64,000 nt of DNA from Yponomeuta sedellus (GCA_934045075.1 OW203740.1:13740346-13804345), one strand, 5' to 3'; positions 48,801-59,323 are shown, counted from the stretch's first letter. Notes: generated from the sequence alone by a model not told the origin. Made by a program: numbers and translations.

Positions 48801-49654
48801 TGGAACTCTTTCGAAAACTGAAGATGGCATAGGGATAGGATTCTTTCAGCTGTGCTATTGGTTGATAAGTCAGCCTCTACACCAGGCAATCAAGTACATT
48901 GCCCGTTTTCAGTTCTTTGCTCAAGGTGTTAGCTGCTATATGTAATTACTAATAATGGGCTGGCTGAATATACAATAAAATCTACATTGGTGTAATTTAC
49001 AATCCCTAATCCCCTCTCATAATACTACACACTGAATAACGGTATCCAGGTAAGCACAAAACAATCATATATGAGTAATACCTTGAATGATTCCAGAACA
49101 TCAATCCATTGCTGCTTCTCCTCAGGGTTTGTAGCTCGCAGATACCAAACACAGTCGTTTACAGACACATCAAACCGACAATCGTCGAATTCATGAGGCT
49201 GTAAGCAAACAATAACAATGAAAAAATGTGCTAATAGGTAAATGCACTTTGCAAAGTATGTTGGTTGCTACAGTTCTGTTTACAATAGACAAACTGGTGA
49301 TCTATCGCTCTCAAGGTCTCCCAATAAGCATAATAGCTTTTTATTGTATACAATTAAAGCAATGAATCGGAGACGCTCCGTTGAGCGGACTTTGCCTTGA
49401 AACATTTATCAACAACATTTTAAGGGCATATTTACCTTGACTTTAGCTTTTTTTAAACATAAGGCACCACGGCATCCAAGATTACTCTCCAACTCGCTCT
49501 TGTAGTAGGACAAAGTGGAATCCTTCAAAACAATAAACCGATCTTGCCACCCGTGAATGTAGTTTGTCCATTTGCTCAAATAGCCACGAAGTTCTGGATT
49601 TCCACCTTCTTCTAGGTCTGAGTTATCACTCACAATTATATTATCTTCAGTCAT
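39836..49654 (-). CDS. Ceramide transfer protein (CERT), N-terminal half
   Basis: Non-vesicular carrier of ceramide from ER to trans-Golgi. Minus-strand exons: 49654-49436, 49198-49082, 47216-47117, 45357-45196, 43430-43280, 39896-39836. All junctions are GT/AG and keep phase, giving 270 residues. Residues about 24-112 are the PH domain ([15 protein letters not shown], then [22 protein letters not shown]); it binds PI4P at the Golgi in this family. Exon 3 holds the serine-repeat motif (RRHGSVTSL), the site of regulatory phosphorylation in CERT. Exons 4-6 form the Cys/Arg-rich and coiled-coil middle region, ending [14 protein letters not shown]. The start is the Met before TEDNIIVSD; a 5' UTR acceptor is at 49694. 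The FFAT motif and lipid-binding START domain should follow in phase 0 but I could not find them to the left. PH plus SR motif plus middle region make the assignment secure. Confidence 0.9.
39943..40050 (-). mobile_element. tRNA-derived SINE, family C (minus)
   Basis: The minus strand reads 'gcccattagctcagttggga' (A box), 'ggtcgcaggttcgagtccc' (B box) and the body 'tttttagcctctaaatagt'. It lies just upstream of CERT exon 6, inside the intron. Confidence 0.8.
40479..40672 (+). mobile_element. tRNA-derived SINE, family E
   Basis: 'ctctgtggcgcagcggtagc' (A box) and 'cccgggttcgatccccggct' (B box) head the same body as 8166-8368, ending 'gtaaatgttatgttatt'. In a CERT intron. Confidence 0.85.
40785..40884 (-). 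mobile_element. SINE/LINE tail fragment, family S (minus)
   Basis: 'cagaccttctcttagaaaga' and 'cacgcgtgcccaccgcgga' match the family S module inverted. Confidence 0.5.
40897..41018 (-). mobile_element. LINE 3' end, family G (minus), with 12-bp duplication
   Basis: 'atgctttaattt' flanks it at 40885-40896 and 41019-41030. The plus strand begins with the (TTC)n tail 'ttcttcttcaggctatatta', then 'gtccactgctggacatagcc' and 'gtgccatcattggggggt'. Same family as 47286-47552 and 59932-59980. Confidence 0.85.
41301..41394. repeat. Perfect 31-bp inverted SINE arms
   Basis: 41301-41331 and 41364-41394 are exact reverse complements ('ctatttagaggctaaaaatt' outer part). The right arm belongs to a family C SINE whose B box is in the loop; the left arm is an inverted copy of that SINE's own body. 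The body continues to about 41435. Confidence 0.9.
41460..41660 (+). mobile_element. SINE/LINE tail, family S
   Basis: 'aaacatcgtaaggaaacctg', 'gtctgaggtattcaaatacc', 'gtccgcggtggg', a CTCT run and 'ggcctgtgccctgcagtgg'. Intronic. Confidence 0.6.
41745..41925 (-). mobile_element. LINE 3' end, family B (minus)
   Basis: 'tagaatattctttattttac' then 'caaatggcggccttactact' and 'ttattccaggcaacc', inverted relative to 38640-38793. Confidence 0.6.
41940..42135 (+). mobile_element. SINE/LINE tail, family S
   Basis: 'atagtagcaatactactcgc', 'aaaccatcgtgaggaagcct', 'aatccgcggtgggcacgcgt' and 'gagagaaggcctgtgccct'. Confidence 0.6.
42380..42520 (+). mobile_element. Diverged SINE, family E tail
   Basis: 'gcgcagggtatactagtttg' then 'gggccagaacaaatg' match the family E body; the head is degraded. 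Confidence 0.4.
42840..42970 (+). mobile_element. LINE family A 3' end
   Basis: 'ttttgaaatggacacctagt', 'attaagccgcagtttctgcg' and 'ataaaaccttttcatttcat' match the 3' UTR of 6199-7503 in the opposite orientation, ending in (TTTCA)n. Confidence 0.8.
43060..43165 (-). mobile_element. SINE/LINE tail, family S (minus)
   Basis: 'cagaccttctctctgagaga' and 'gtgcccaccgcggattggcg', inverted family S module, about 115 bp from CERT exon 5. Confidence 0.55.
44204..44322. mobile_element. MITE with perfect 30-bp inverted ends
   Basis: 44204-44233 and 44293-44322 are exact reverse complements (outer 'aattaaaactgtttctatac'). The right flank 'atgtctagt' also follows the nested palindrome near 4268, hinting at a shared family. 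Lies in CERT intron 4. Confidence 0.85.
44500..44920 (-). pseudogene. Fossil partial copies of CERT exon 4
   Basis: On the minus strand 44920-44862 repeats the exon 4 segment for [12 protein letters not shown], deletes the middle, and ends with the exon's own TLADG and GTGAGAG donor, followed by the same intron ('atctctcacc', 'gtttagataaacatatgttt'). A further fragment at 44504-44545 ('ctcaccatcagcgggtgtca', 'tagcgtcgatgg') repeats the donor end, and 'ttcgatagtagttcc' at 44763 marks a third junction. They read as remnants of tandem duplication with breakpoints inside exon 4. No acceptor remains, so they are probably not used. Confidence 0.75.
44565..44676. mobile_element. Fragments of MITE B and LINE B
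   Basis: 44565-44612 ('ctttccactctatcgggtta') is a partial MITE B. 44626-44676 ('gtgctctggtgtacattaaa') is the family B LINE tail ending 'ttcttatcttagctta'. Confidence 0.5.
44921..45112. mobile_element. MITE family J, compact copy
   Basis: Ends 'agtctgttagtttttagaat' and 'attctaaaagctaacagact' are inverted over about 30 bp, flanked by TA. It sits exactly at the inner edge of the fossil exon copy, dividing it from the intact downstream intron and exon 4. Confidence 0.85.
45660..45790 (-). mobile_element. LINE 3' coding/UTR fragment (minus)
   Basis: The minus strand reads 'cgctggaacgacagactgtg', 'gcgccttgaaaagacctatg' and 'tctagcagcggacgatctga', the usual end of a moth LINE ('tgtccagcagtgga' region). 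Intronic in CERT. Confidence 0.5.
45791..47116. other. CERT intron 3 remainder
   Basis: Two AT-rich blocks (46060-46120 and 46550-46590) both contain 'aaggccact', 'actttgtggc' and a 'tactcgagatt'/'tactcaatttt' motif, suggesting a diverged repeat pair with 'ccac' ends. No exon was recognised. Confidence 0.3.
47286..47552 (+). mobile_element. LINE 3' end, family G, with 12-bp target duplication
   Basis: 'gaaatatctcta' occurs at 47274-47285 and 47553-47564. The 267-bp insert has 'gaccaacccaaattcttccc'-like coding remnants, 'tcgtaaaaggcgactaaggg' and 'tatgtccagcagtggactgc', ending 'gcctgaagaa'. It lies antisense in CERT intron 2, about 70 bp before the exon 3 acceptor (47217). Confidence 0.9.
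47565..49081. other. CERT intron 2 remainder
   Basis: A diverged family E SINE (minus) is at 47985-48145 ('aactaggataccttgttcta', 'ctgcgggaattgaacgcac'). The rest is AT-rich with no exon recognised. Confidence 0.35.
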
Positions 49655-50412
49655 ATTTGCGCTTGGATGGGAAATATTACATGAATCGGAATATCTGAAA
49701 TAATTGTTAGACCAAAACAAAATCTACAACGAATAGAAACGTAACGAAAACTTCTGCTCAAACCTCAATGAATGAATTGAATGCACAAATTGAATGACAA
49801 TGACAGGGAGAGATTGAGTGAATGAAGCACGCAGGAATGCGTAGAGGGGGAATGTAATGAATCTGTCAAAAATAGTTCTGTGTCAAAACTGGTTTAATTG
49901 TTCTGTGTTCAAAACCGTAGCTCAGAATAATCATCCAACGTAGCCATCCACGGATGTTTGCCATCATGTAAAACGGCCGTTTAATTTACACGCACAATAA
50001 TTTTAAACAATTTAAAAGTTGAAAAATAAGACATCAACGTTTTTTTTTTTTTTAATAAAGGGTTTTACGGCCCTGGATCCGTGTCCTTTTGAGCCTTGAG
50101 TATTGTATTAGTTTTTTATAGTATTAGTTTTCAGATAAGAGCACTTATCACTTCCGTATCACTTCACAAGACATCAACGTAAATAAAACCACAGAATATA
50201 ATAAATAGGTAATAAAGATTGATCTAATATTTCGGCGAATTCTGGATTGAAGAAACAAAACGCAGACCACGCAACGTTGTCCGGAAGTGACGAACATCGA
50301 TCAACTGAATACTGAAATTCTATTGGTCGAATAGTATTTACTCTATCATTTTTTCCGCGTCAGCCAATGGTAAGCCGTCTTTTAGCAAACAACGCGGTTA
50401 TATCCGCTAAAA
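49655..50412. promoter_or_regulatory. Head-to-head CERT/FCP1 upstream region
   Basis: The CERT start (49654, minus) and the FCP1 start (50413, plus) are 758 bp apart. A CERT 5' UTR acceptor at 49695-49699 (minus 'attatttcag') implies an upstream non-coding exon. On the FCP1 side, inverted CCAAT boxes ('attggtcgaa' about 50323 and 'agccaatgg' about 50363) precede the start. A shared bidirectional promoter is plausible but not shown. Confidence 0.5.
50041..50167 (-). mobile_element. Retroelement fragment with poly(A) tail and 13-bp duplication
   Basis: 'aagacatcaacgt' occurs at 50028-50040 and 50168-50180. The insert begins with about 14 T (a poly(A) tail on the minus strand), then 'aataaagggttttacggccc'. 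127 bp, no coding. It lies in the CERT/FCP1 promoter interval, about 245 bp upstream of the FCP1 start. Confidence 0.85.
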
Positions 50413-53400
50413 ATGGCTGACAAAACTGTGCCTATTTGTGTCCCATCAGAAAACTCTATAAAACTGATAAAATGGAAAGTGAAACAAGGTGCCTTTGTGT
50501 TACAGGGCCAAATTTTATTTTTGTACAACGATTCGTCGGGCAACAACACGGAATTGAAGAAATATAAAGCATTTCGTGCTGGCACTGTCGCCGCCATCAA
50601 GGTGAAGGAAGGAGACGTAGCAGAGCCTGGGTATGTGACGTCGTATAATATTTGCTTAAAAAATCCTCTCCTAATTAATGTTATCAATATCTCTTACCAA
50701 AATTAAAAGCGAGCCTGTAAAGTTACAACCTATCGTCGTCCTACCTACATTTACATAGGTACTTGTACATGTACAGCGCACCATAATAATATTATACGTC
50801 TTTGCGCGGGAAATACGAATTCCCGCCTTTTTATTGTTTTGTTTGGGATTTCTGGTAAAAATGCACGAAGAACATACAGCTTAGATTAACCTTAAAGGGG
50901 AGGAAGTGGAATTACTGGACAGATGGACATGTGTAATGATAAGGGCCGAAGAACTATTTGCTTCTCGCTCCCACAATATAAACTGCAATATTGTAAGAAC
51001 GACACTAGACAGACCAATGTTCAATTGTTCAGTATGGACATAGTATGTACAGATGACTACATGGCAAAACTTTACACTTTTGTTTCTACTTTTTTGTCAA
51101 CATTCTTGGTTGACGCTTGTCACACTTGGTAGTGATTTTTTTCTTATATTCCCTTTGTTTTATCCAACAGTGTTACACTGGCCGAGTTAGCAGAATGCCG
51201 GCACCCTACTGTGATGAAGGAAATGTGTGCAGAGTGTGGGGCAGACCTTCGTGTGGATGAACCAAAGCATGAAGTAGCTCTTGTACCTATGGTACATTCT
51301 GTACCAGAACTAAAGGTAGGCATCAACCAAACAAACATTATCTCGACCTTAGACCTGAGATTTCCCAAATAGTACTTTTGTACCCACTTTTTTTTTGAGT
51401 TAAATTACATATGTTTACAAATCAAAACAAATATTTGATCATTCAAGGTAAATAGAATGAATAAGGCACTAGCAATATTTAGTTAACAAATGAAACAAAT
51501 ATAAGAAGCATATAAATTAAATCAAAGTATCATTTAACCAATCATATAGATAAAATACATTTCTTTCCAAGGAATTTTAAATTTAGAAATTTTATCAGAA
51601 AGTTCTTTTCTTTTCTGATAAAACTTGTTGTAAGGTGAGATGACCTGCGCATCAAAATAAAATGCTTACCAAAAGAAAATTATTTCTGTTGACAGTTATT
51701 TGACCAAATCAATTTTTTTTAAAACAAATTTTACACCTATTCAAACACATTATTCTCTCCAGGTATCAGAAGAGCTTGCCCAAAAGCTTGGACGTGAAGA
51801 TGCTGACCGTCTACTCAAGGATCGTAAACTAGTGCTGTTAGTAGATTTGGACCAAACGTTGGTCCACACCACCAACGACAATGTCCCTCCTAACTTGAAG
51901 GTAAGAGCTACTCTGGCTGAGGTTAAACAATGGGTAAAACCTTCCCCCTTAGGTTTTTGATGGCATCAGCACTTATATTGCCCATTTATGTGAAATAAAA
52001 GATTAAAAATTAAAATTGATCAAGAATATTTATTATAGATAGATACATAGGTCACTCACTGGCTGAGAACATTGTGATGATACCCTAGTGTCTGAAGTAT
52101 TAACATACCTCAGCACTTACTGCGTACAATGGCCCAACTATGAGGCTAAGTGTTCAACTCTATTATTCATTGATGGCTACAGGGTTGTAATTTCAAGCCC
52201 TCCTATTGCATTTTTCCTACGTACGAATAAAATTTCTGACTTGCCACGCCAGGATGTGCTCCACTTCTACCTCCCAGGCCCAGGCAGCCTAGGGCGCTGG
52301 TGCCACACGCGTCTCCGGCCACGCACCCAAGAGTTCCTCGAGTCCGCCGCCAAAAACTATGAACTCCACGTCTGCACCTTCGGAGCCAGACAATACGCGC
52401 ACGCCATCACCGACCTTCTGGACCCAAAAAAGAGATTCTTCTCACACCGGATACTGTCGCGAGACGAGTGCTTCGACCCCAGGACCAAGTCCGCTAACTT
52501 GAAGTGAGTATAAAAATCCGAACTATAAACTAACCATAGATATACAGAGGCACGCGAGAAACCTCCACCATGTCAGACCTTACTCCTTATTTAGTCAACT
52601 GGTGACATCAATCCACCACTAATATATCACTGATAATCTAACATATCAGTAAAGATTGTCCTTTACAACCCACAAAAAAAAAGAAGTGGACCACCACCTC
52701 GAAATTCACAAAATCGCGTAAAGGCGATGATTTCGCATTTACGTCGACATCAACGACGCAACGCAATCAGTTAACTGAAATGAGAATAAGAACATACTTT
52801 AATAGTGCGCATTGTCTCTGAATTTATCATCAGTGTTATGCCCTCGCCACACTCGTGCGAGAACACGCGAGCACGGTGTACATTAGGATCATAAAACTAT
52901 TTGCTATATAAACGCAACATATATCGTTCTCGCGTGTTCTCGCACGAGGATATAGAGCGGGCTTTAGAACCGTACGCTAGACGCACGGCACGCCATTTGA
53001 ATCCACAGATGCAAGATAATGTTGACCCAAGGATGTTCCAAAATCCCCGTCCTTTGTACATTTCAGGGCACTGTTCCCATGCGGAGACAACATGGTGTGC
53101 ATCATAGATGACCGTGAAGATGTCTGGAGGCACGCCAGAAACCTGATCCACGTCAGGCCGTACTCCTTCTTCCAGTCTACTGGCGACATCAATGCACCAC
53201 CGACTCGTAAGTCTCACGTGTACCGCCTATTGGGTCCGGCATAACTTGATCAATAATCCCATACAATGGGATGAGTGCGATGGACACGTACAACAATTTT
53301 TTTTAACTATTTCTAACAACTACTAACGTCCGAAGAATTCCTACATCGGCGTCCGCCCCCATTGAGAGCCGAAATAAGTTATTTGTGCGAACTTAAAATT

Positions 53401-56400
53401 ATTTGTCGGATATTATAAAGGGTGATTTTTTAAGAGGTATAGGATTTGATTTTCAAAAAAAACACAAAAAATGTAAAAAATTTGATGAAATCTTTATTGG
53501 AATCGATAGAACGATCAATATAATTTAATGTTTGAAGATGATTTCATGCAAATGCTGGCCGCGGCTCCGGTTTAGATGGCCCATTCGCAAGGCCCAATTT
53601 CGGCACACTCTCTCCAACATATCAGCCGGTATATCACGAATAAATGCTTCAATATTGGCTTCCAGTGCGTCAATCGTTGCTGGTTTATCCCTGTAGACAT
53701 GAGCCTTAACATGGCCCCACAAGAAATAGTCCAAAGGCGTTAGATCACACGATCTAGGCGGCCAATTGACGGGCCCAAAACGTGAGATAAACTGTTCACC
53801 GAAGGCGGCTCTCAATTGGGCCATTGTTTCGCGTGCCGTGCTTAACCGAGCATGCATTTTGATAGTAAAATTCAATAATTTGCAAGCGTTGTTCGTTCGT
53901 AAGTCGATTCATGGTTAAATTATAGACCAAACTGAACAAGTTTGACAATGACACAAGACACGATTCACGCGTGATCTGTCAAAAACAGTGTTGCCAAAAA
54001 GATACCAGCAAAAAAATCACCTGTTACATGTTTGCACTACTTTGTGCTGCGCTGGTTTATCACAAATCCGATACGCAATTCGATACAGCACATTACTAGT
54101 TTTATATTTCTCTACTTGCATATAGAAACTGAGACAAAAAATCGATAGTCAACACTTCCTGTGGATTTAGATACTGGCTGCATTATCAAGTTTTTATGTA
54201 GCCTCACTTAATATCCAAACAGTATAGCAAATCCTACTGAAGACTTTCTTTTTGCTAGTCTTGAAAGAAAGACAGATACGAGGATTACAATTAAACCTAA
54301 ATCAATGTCTCATAATCAGGATTCGATAATAAGTTTGTGATGATAATCTTTTCTTGGTGTGCAATAAAATCAATAAGTACATTTTCATAGAAAACACAAT
54401 CACACAATGGAGATTATCTGATCGACATTCATGTTGATAAACATTACATTCTTCTTGTAAACAAGAATTACAATAGTTATATTTTTTCATGAGGATTGCG
54501 ATTATTTTATATAGGAATGTATGAATATTTATTGAAATCAGGTTGTATCCACAATAACCAATTTATAAATACAATTGACATAGTAAAATTTAACATTTTG
54601 GCTAGTAAAAAAGATAAGAACAATTACGTTTTTCAACCGTTGAGATTCAATCAAATTACAATGCTGAATATATAAATAGATAATTTACTATAGTGTAATA
54701 AAACGTGGAGTGAATAAAACGCAATACAACAGAACATTGGTTTGATAGAATAAAAACTGGCAATTTCAGTAAATAAAACAGTACAATTGTTAGGCCCTAT
54801 AACTAATTGATGGAGTTGATTGATTGGTTTTATTGTTACATATTTTACAGTAGAAGAGAAACACAATCCGATTCTTGGAAAAAACGGCTCGCTAGTGGCG
54901 CCTTCAGTCATTCAAATGCCTTCATTGGACGCTGAGCCTGAATCAAAGGATGACAAGGACAAAAATCAAGAAATAAAAGATGAACAAAGTGTAGAGAATA
55001 TTGAGAAAGCTGCCGACGGCGGTAACGGTAAAATAATCTCTAAGGACATGACAGAATCTAAGACCGATGAAGCTGAGAAGACGGCGCCCATTGACGAGAA
55101 CGCATCAGCTATCCCTCCAGAACCGCGATGGGTGGAGACTTCTGATGGTCAAATAGAACAGGAGGATTCCGATGATTATTTAATATATCTGGAGGATATC
55201 CTACTCAGAATACATAAGTAAGTTCTTATACTAACACATTTCACACTCTCATTTTCCCACTTCAATGACCTTATTTACCACCTCTTCGCTCTTAAGCTGC
55301 CTTTATTCGTGTTACTTCAGAGTACAGGCTGTCTTTTACAGAAAAAGATTATTATGGGCTTAATCACAACTCGAGCTCACTGCAGATCATCGGTTTTAAG
55401 CGCTAAGTTATGAGAATAGAACACCTCACACCCATTTTTTCCTTCACAGTTAGTATAGGGTCATACTCCTAAACCATACTCTTTTAAACCCCTTTTGGGA
55501 GCACGGATAACAAAAACAAATCTGAACAAAAATACTAGTAGTCGCCAGAGCAACTAAACTAAAGCCTACAGAATTCTAAGTCACATCCCGAGTCCCCAGA
55601 CAATGATATTATATCTGAAATACGATTATTCAAAGTTCAAGATATTTCTCGGGCACTCACATAGGCTTAATCTCTTACATAGTAGGAAGCTTAGAAGGAT
55701 ATTTTTTCATATCGCCAATTTTACCTTATTTATTCCAGATACTTCTACGAGTTGTACGACAAAGATGGTGGCTCACACATCCCCGACCTGAAGGCCGTCA
55801 TACCGGAAGTGAAGAGCAAAGTCCTCTCTGGTACCAGTTTGGTCTTCAGTGGACTTGTACCCACACATCAGAGACTTGAGACGTCTCGAGCGTACTTGGT
55901 TGCGAGAAGTCTGGGCGCTGACGTCACACAGGACTTCACAGAAAGCACTACACATCTTGTCGCTGTGAGATCAGGTAATTTCGTTCAATTAGCTAATTTT
56001 TTTTAGTTTGATGAAATTTTATTCTATTATACTGATTGTATTTATATAAATTTATGGCACTAGTCGTCTGTTTCTCCTAATTGCCATTAGGGAAGACGGG
56101 ACAATGAAGTGGAGATGTCATTCTGTGTGGCGTCGCCATATATCTGGGAGACTAGGCGCCCATTCCAGAGAGAACGTGCCTCAAAATCTGGTTGGAGAGA
56201 TACTATAAAGGACATCAAAATAAATAACCATTAAAATGTTTCTTAATTTGCATATTTTCCATTGTCTGTATAATGGGACATTCACCGCATTGGGATTCGG
56301 TGTGATAGACCATCGCGTTTTAGGGGGCAGGAGAAAATAACTCTAGTTTCAGCCATAAAATGTAAAACAGATTCAAGTTTGTGTTATAGCTTAAAGACAA

Positions 56401-58647
56401 ACAGCAATAAAACTTTTTATAATTGACCCAGTCTCAGTATTTTATAGCTAGATGAACTACTAACACTAATACATCTATAAATAAACAATACTGCTACTAA
56501 CAGTATTGTTGTAAAGTCTGTAAGTAAAGACTATTGCCATGAAATAAAAACAGCAACAAAATCCCCAGGAACAGCCAAAGTGAACGCAAGCCGGCGACTA
56601 ACGGAGGGCAAGACGGGAAAACTACATGTGGTGACACCAGACTGGTTGTGGGCGTGCGCAGAGCGGTGGGAGCGTGTGGACGAGAGACTTTATCCACTGC
56701 AGCGGGGGGGACAGGTAAAGTCACAGTTGCTTACTTGCCTCTGATAAACACCACCTCCTATCCTCTGTCATAGGAAGTGTACTCGTAGAAATTTGTCGCA
56801 GTATTTTATAGTATAAATTTGTGTTTTTATATCTACATTATTTACACTAATAGTTATAAAGAAGTTTATTTACTGTACAAACATAATAAACTTACAACAT
56901 TTCCTCGTACAAATCGTATGTATAGGGTAATCGCTGAAAGTACTCATCCAATTTAAAAAATCCTGCACCAATATTTAGAACATTGGACATTTATGCTATA
57001 TTCCGTTTACCACGCGAACATAGTCGCAAGCGTTGCTATTTTTATGAATAAGGTCGTCGAGTATCTAGACACTTCCCAATAAACAAACTAAAAGCCGCCC
57101 TGTCTCCACAGAGTAGCTGCCGACGGCCTCCAGCGCACTGCAGCAGCCCACCGCCCGCGCCGCCGCCAGCCGTTGCGGCCGCGCGAAAACGGACGCCGTC
57201 CGGCCGGTTCATGGACACCCTCAACCCGCTGCTGTCTTTCTCCAGCGATGACATCGCCGATATGGACCGAGAGGTGAGTCTTAGACCACTTGAGTCTGTA
57301 CTGCGCATATAAAAAGCTCTAGGTAAGTCTAAGTACCGAAATGAATGACCATATTCAGCAACATCAAATGGGGAGAATTTGTGGCCTTATGATAAATTTT
57401 AAGAATTTTTTGAGGATTTATTTTTTCAACAGGTTGAGGACATTTTTAATGAGTCCGACGAGAGCTCTTCCTCGGAGGAGGGCGGGAAGCCTGGCGATGA
57501 TGACCTCGACGACGAGGAAAACCCGCCGGAGGACCGGCTCATCTCCGTGGAGAACGATGAGAGCTCACAGGAACGGTGAGCACCGACTTGCGAATATTAC
57601 GATATAATTTGTATGATGAGACCCGCATAACAAATATTGTGATGTTGATTACTTTTCTTTTCTGATGCCATATATTATTGGAGAACCTTCTTTCCTGCAA
57701 TCTATTGTTGAGGATGGCTGTATGTCGATATTGTTCTGCGATTTTGGGGCTTGGATGAGTTGAACCAACCTGCAAGATTTTGCCTGTGCCAGGCAGTGGG
57801 ATGTTTATAGGCTTCTTAAAAAAAGTGAACCTTTTGTATACCATAACTGATGTTTATCTTTTTATTCTCAGATTACAAGACAAAGCAGAAGAATCCAGTG
57901 AATCTGAAATGGAGATAGGAGGTAATTTATAGAAATTCCGGTTTTTAACACAATCACTTCCACCCATTTTGGAATGTGTTTGTTGCATATTTTTCAGTCA
58001 CTGCCTCTGTGGAATACATGATGAATGAATGAAGAATGACGTAGGTACTTCCCTGAAAATAATCAATGGGTTGCCCCCTGGCATCCACTATAGCAGATTA
58101 AAGTTGAAATATGCTAAATCGCATACAATTTGTTCCATGACGAATGGACGACGCAATTTCATAGTCCATGTAACAATAGCATGCGATTTTATTTATTTTA
58201 TTTTTCTTTATTAGGAAAACCAACCAGTACAACAAATTTACATTGGTAATTAAACAGAACACTTGAATACCGAATTATAGTTTTTGATTTTGCGATTTGA
58301 TGATTTTTTGCGATAAGACTGTCAACGACTGATGCTAGATCCTATTCTCAATGATATTGTGTTGTAAAAAGCAAAACAACCGATATATCTAAAAACCAAT
58401 AAACAGAGCCTACTGTCGGAAATAGACTTCTTTTTCCTCTTAATGTTCTAGTGAAAACGAGGTTTACTACTGCGCTTCTCTACTCACGCATACACCCTTG
58501 CACTCTCTAGATGAGCCCCGCCCGCGAAAGAGACTGCGGCCGTCGACACCTCCATCGGAGGACGAGCCTCCCGACGTCGCCGATGACGATAGCTCTTGGA
58601 ACCTGATGGGAGCAGCCCTGGAGCGGGAGTTTCTGGCGCAAGACTGA
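50413..58647 (+). CDS. Fcp1: RNA polymerase II CTD phosphatase FCP1 (CTDP1)
   Basis: Removes phosphate from the pol II C-terminal domain (mainly Ser2) in the nucleus, recycling polymerase with TFIIF. Twelve exons: 50413-50630, 51171-51315, 51763-51900, 52253-52503, 53067-53206, 54851-55217, 55739-55974, 56569-56714, 57112-57273, 57433-57575, 57872-57921, 58511-58647. All junctions are GT/AG and in phase, giving 710 residues. An N-terminal lipoyl-like region (MADKTVPICVPSENS) is followed by HPTVMKEMCAECGADLR (about 83-99). The FCPH catalytic DLDQT (149-153) is intact, with CIIDDREDVW in exon 5 as the distal acidic motif. The BRCT domain spans exons 7-8 (about 445-545; VVTPDWLWACAERWERVDE). Then come FMDTLNPLLSFSSDDIADMD (exon 9), an acidic tract, and the C-terminal WNLMGAALEREFL, which binds RAP74 in the family. 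All key residues are present. Confidence 0.97.
52030..52160 (+). mobile_element. SINE family D tail in FCP1 intron 3
   Basis: 'ccctagtgtctgaagtatta', 'acatacctcagcacttactg' and 'ggcccaactatgaggctaag' match the 3' half of 27515-27775. The head is missing. Confidence 0.75.
52545..52614 (+). pseudogene. Fossil duplicate of FCP1 exon 5 end
   Basis: 'aggcacgcgagaaacctcca' through 'ggtgacatcaatccaccact' aligns with the last 70 or so bases of exon 5 (53137-53206), which encode the RHARNLIHVRPYSFFQSTGD region, at roughly 80% identity. A one-base deletion breaks the frame, and no donor or acceptor flanks it. It sits in intron 4, upstream of the real exon. Confidence 0.85.
52839..52964. mobile_element. 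Palindromic MITE in FCP1 intron 4
   Basis: 'actcgtgcgagaacacgcga' (52851 on) and 'tcgcgtgttctcgcacgag' (to 52949) are inverted, with outer 'gccctcgcc'/'gagcgggct'. About 126 bp, ending roughly 100 bp before exon 5. Confidence 0.75.
53418..54021 (-). mobile_element. Internally deleted mariner-like element
   Basis: Ends 'gggtgattttttaagaggta' and 'agcaaaaaaatcacc' are inverted. The minus strand encodes the transposase start (ATG 53912, MNRLTNEQRLQIIEFYYQNA) and, in another frame, its C-terminus 53842-53525, including 'NWPPRSCDLTPLDYFLWG' with the last catalytic Asp. The middle, with the first two catalytic Asp, is deleted. It lies in FCP1 intron 5, antisense to the gene. Confidence 0.9.
54022..54850. 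other. FCP1 intron 5 remainder
   Basis: AT-rich sequence with no exon or named repeat. Confidence 0.4.
55218..58510. other. FCP1 introns 6-11
   Basis: Mostly unique AT-rich intron sequence. In intron 10 (57576-57871), 'gcctgtgccaggcagtggga' then 'tgtttataggcttctta' is the 3' tail of a SINE/LINE. In intron 11, 58190-58260 ('ttattaggaaaaccaacc') resembles another LINE 3' end. No further exons are needed to complete the frame. Confidence 0.4.
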
Positions 58648-59317
58648 CCAGCACTGCCGATGATTACGATAAAATAATGTTCTTTGAGTTACACTTGACG
58701 AGTTTTATTTACGACTGTAGTGTTAGCCTATCTCACTGTGCTGAAAAAACGTCACAGCATAGCATGATCCGATGTATGTACTGTGATAGTATTTGTAATG
58801 GTGTTTTAAATTTTCTCATCTCCATGTCACTCACTGTTAATCGAAACTTTAATCGCAGTTGTGAAGATTTTTTAAAAAAATTAAATTGACAATTTCGAAG
58901 TAAGAATTTATGGAGTATGTACGTAGATATTTAGATTTAAATTTTCATTGGATCATTCCTTGAGGGGGTACTGGGATTACATACATTGTGCCTAAATCAA
59001 ACAGTTTCAAGGGAGATTTGTTGGGTGCCAATGTCTAGAATTTCACTCCTTCATGGAGCACTGTCATATTACATACATTACCTAAATAAAATGGCTTCAT
59101 TCCTAAAAGAGAGACAATTTGGAGATATAAATATCTGGTTGGTTACCTATGACATGTCACTTTTTTAAATACTAAGAGTGTACATATTAAATGTATACTC
59201 ATTATGTACAATCCCTAAAAATGTTAGATTGTGCCAACGAGACTGATTCTGACATAACAGCAGCAATATTTCTTAGGTGAGAATGAGCAAACTTTATAAG
59301 CCTTGGTTACTATATTA

Positions 59318-59323
59318 AATAAA
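59318..59323 (+). promoter_or_regulatory. Candidate FCP1 polyadenylation signal
   Basis: AATAAA in 'tattaaataaagccattt', about 670 bp after the stop codon and before the converging mRpS17 gene ends. A second AATAAA lies near 59482. Which is used cannot be told from sequence. Confidence 0.4.

Noticed and set aside
50382..50687. 101-codon minus frame opposite FCP1 exon 1
   Set aside because: It is the antisense shadow of a confirmed exon.
51700..51762. N-terminal extension of the frame containing FCP1 exon 3
   Set aside because: The Met at 51700 lies in the intron; the acceptor at 51761-51762 joins exon 2 in phase, so this is read-through.
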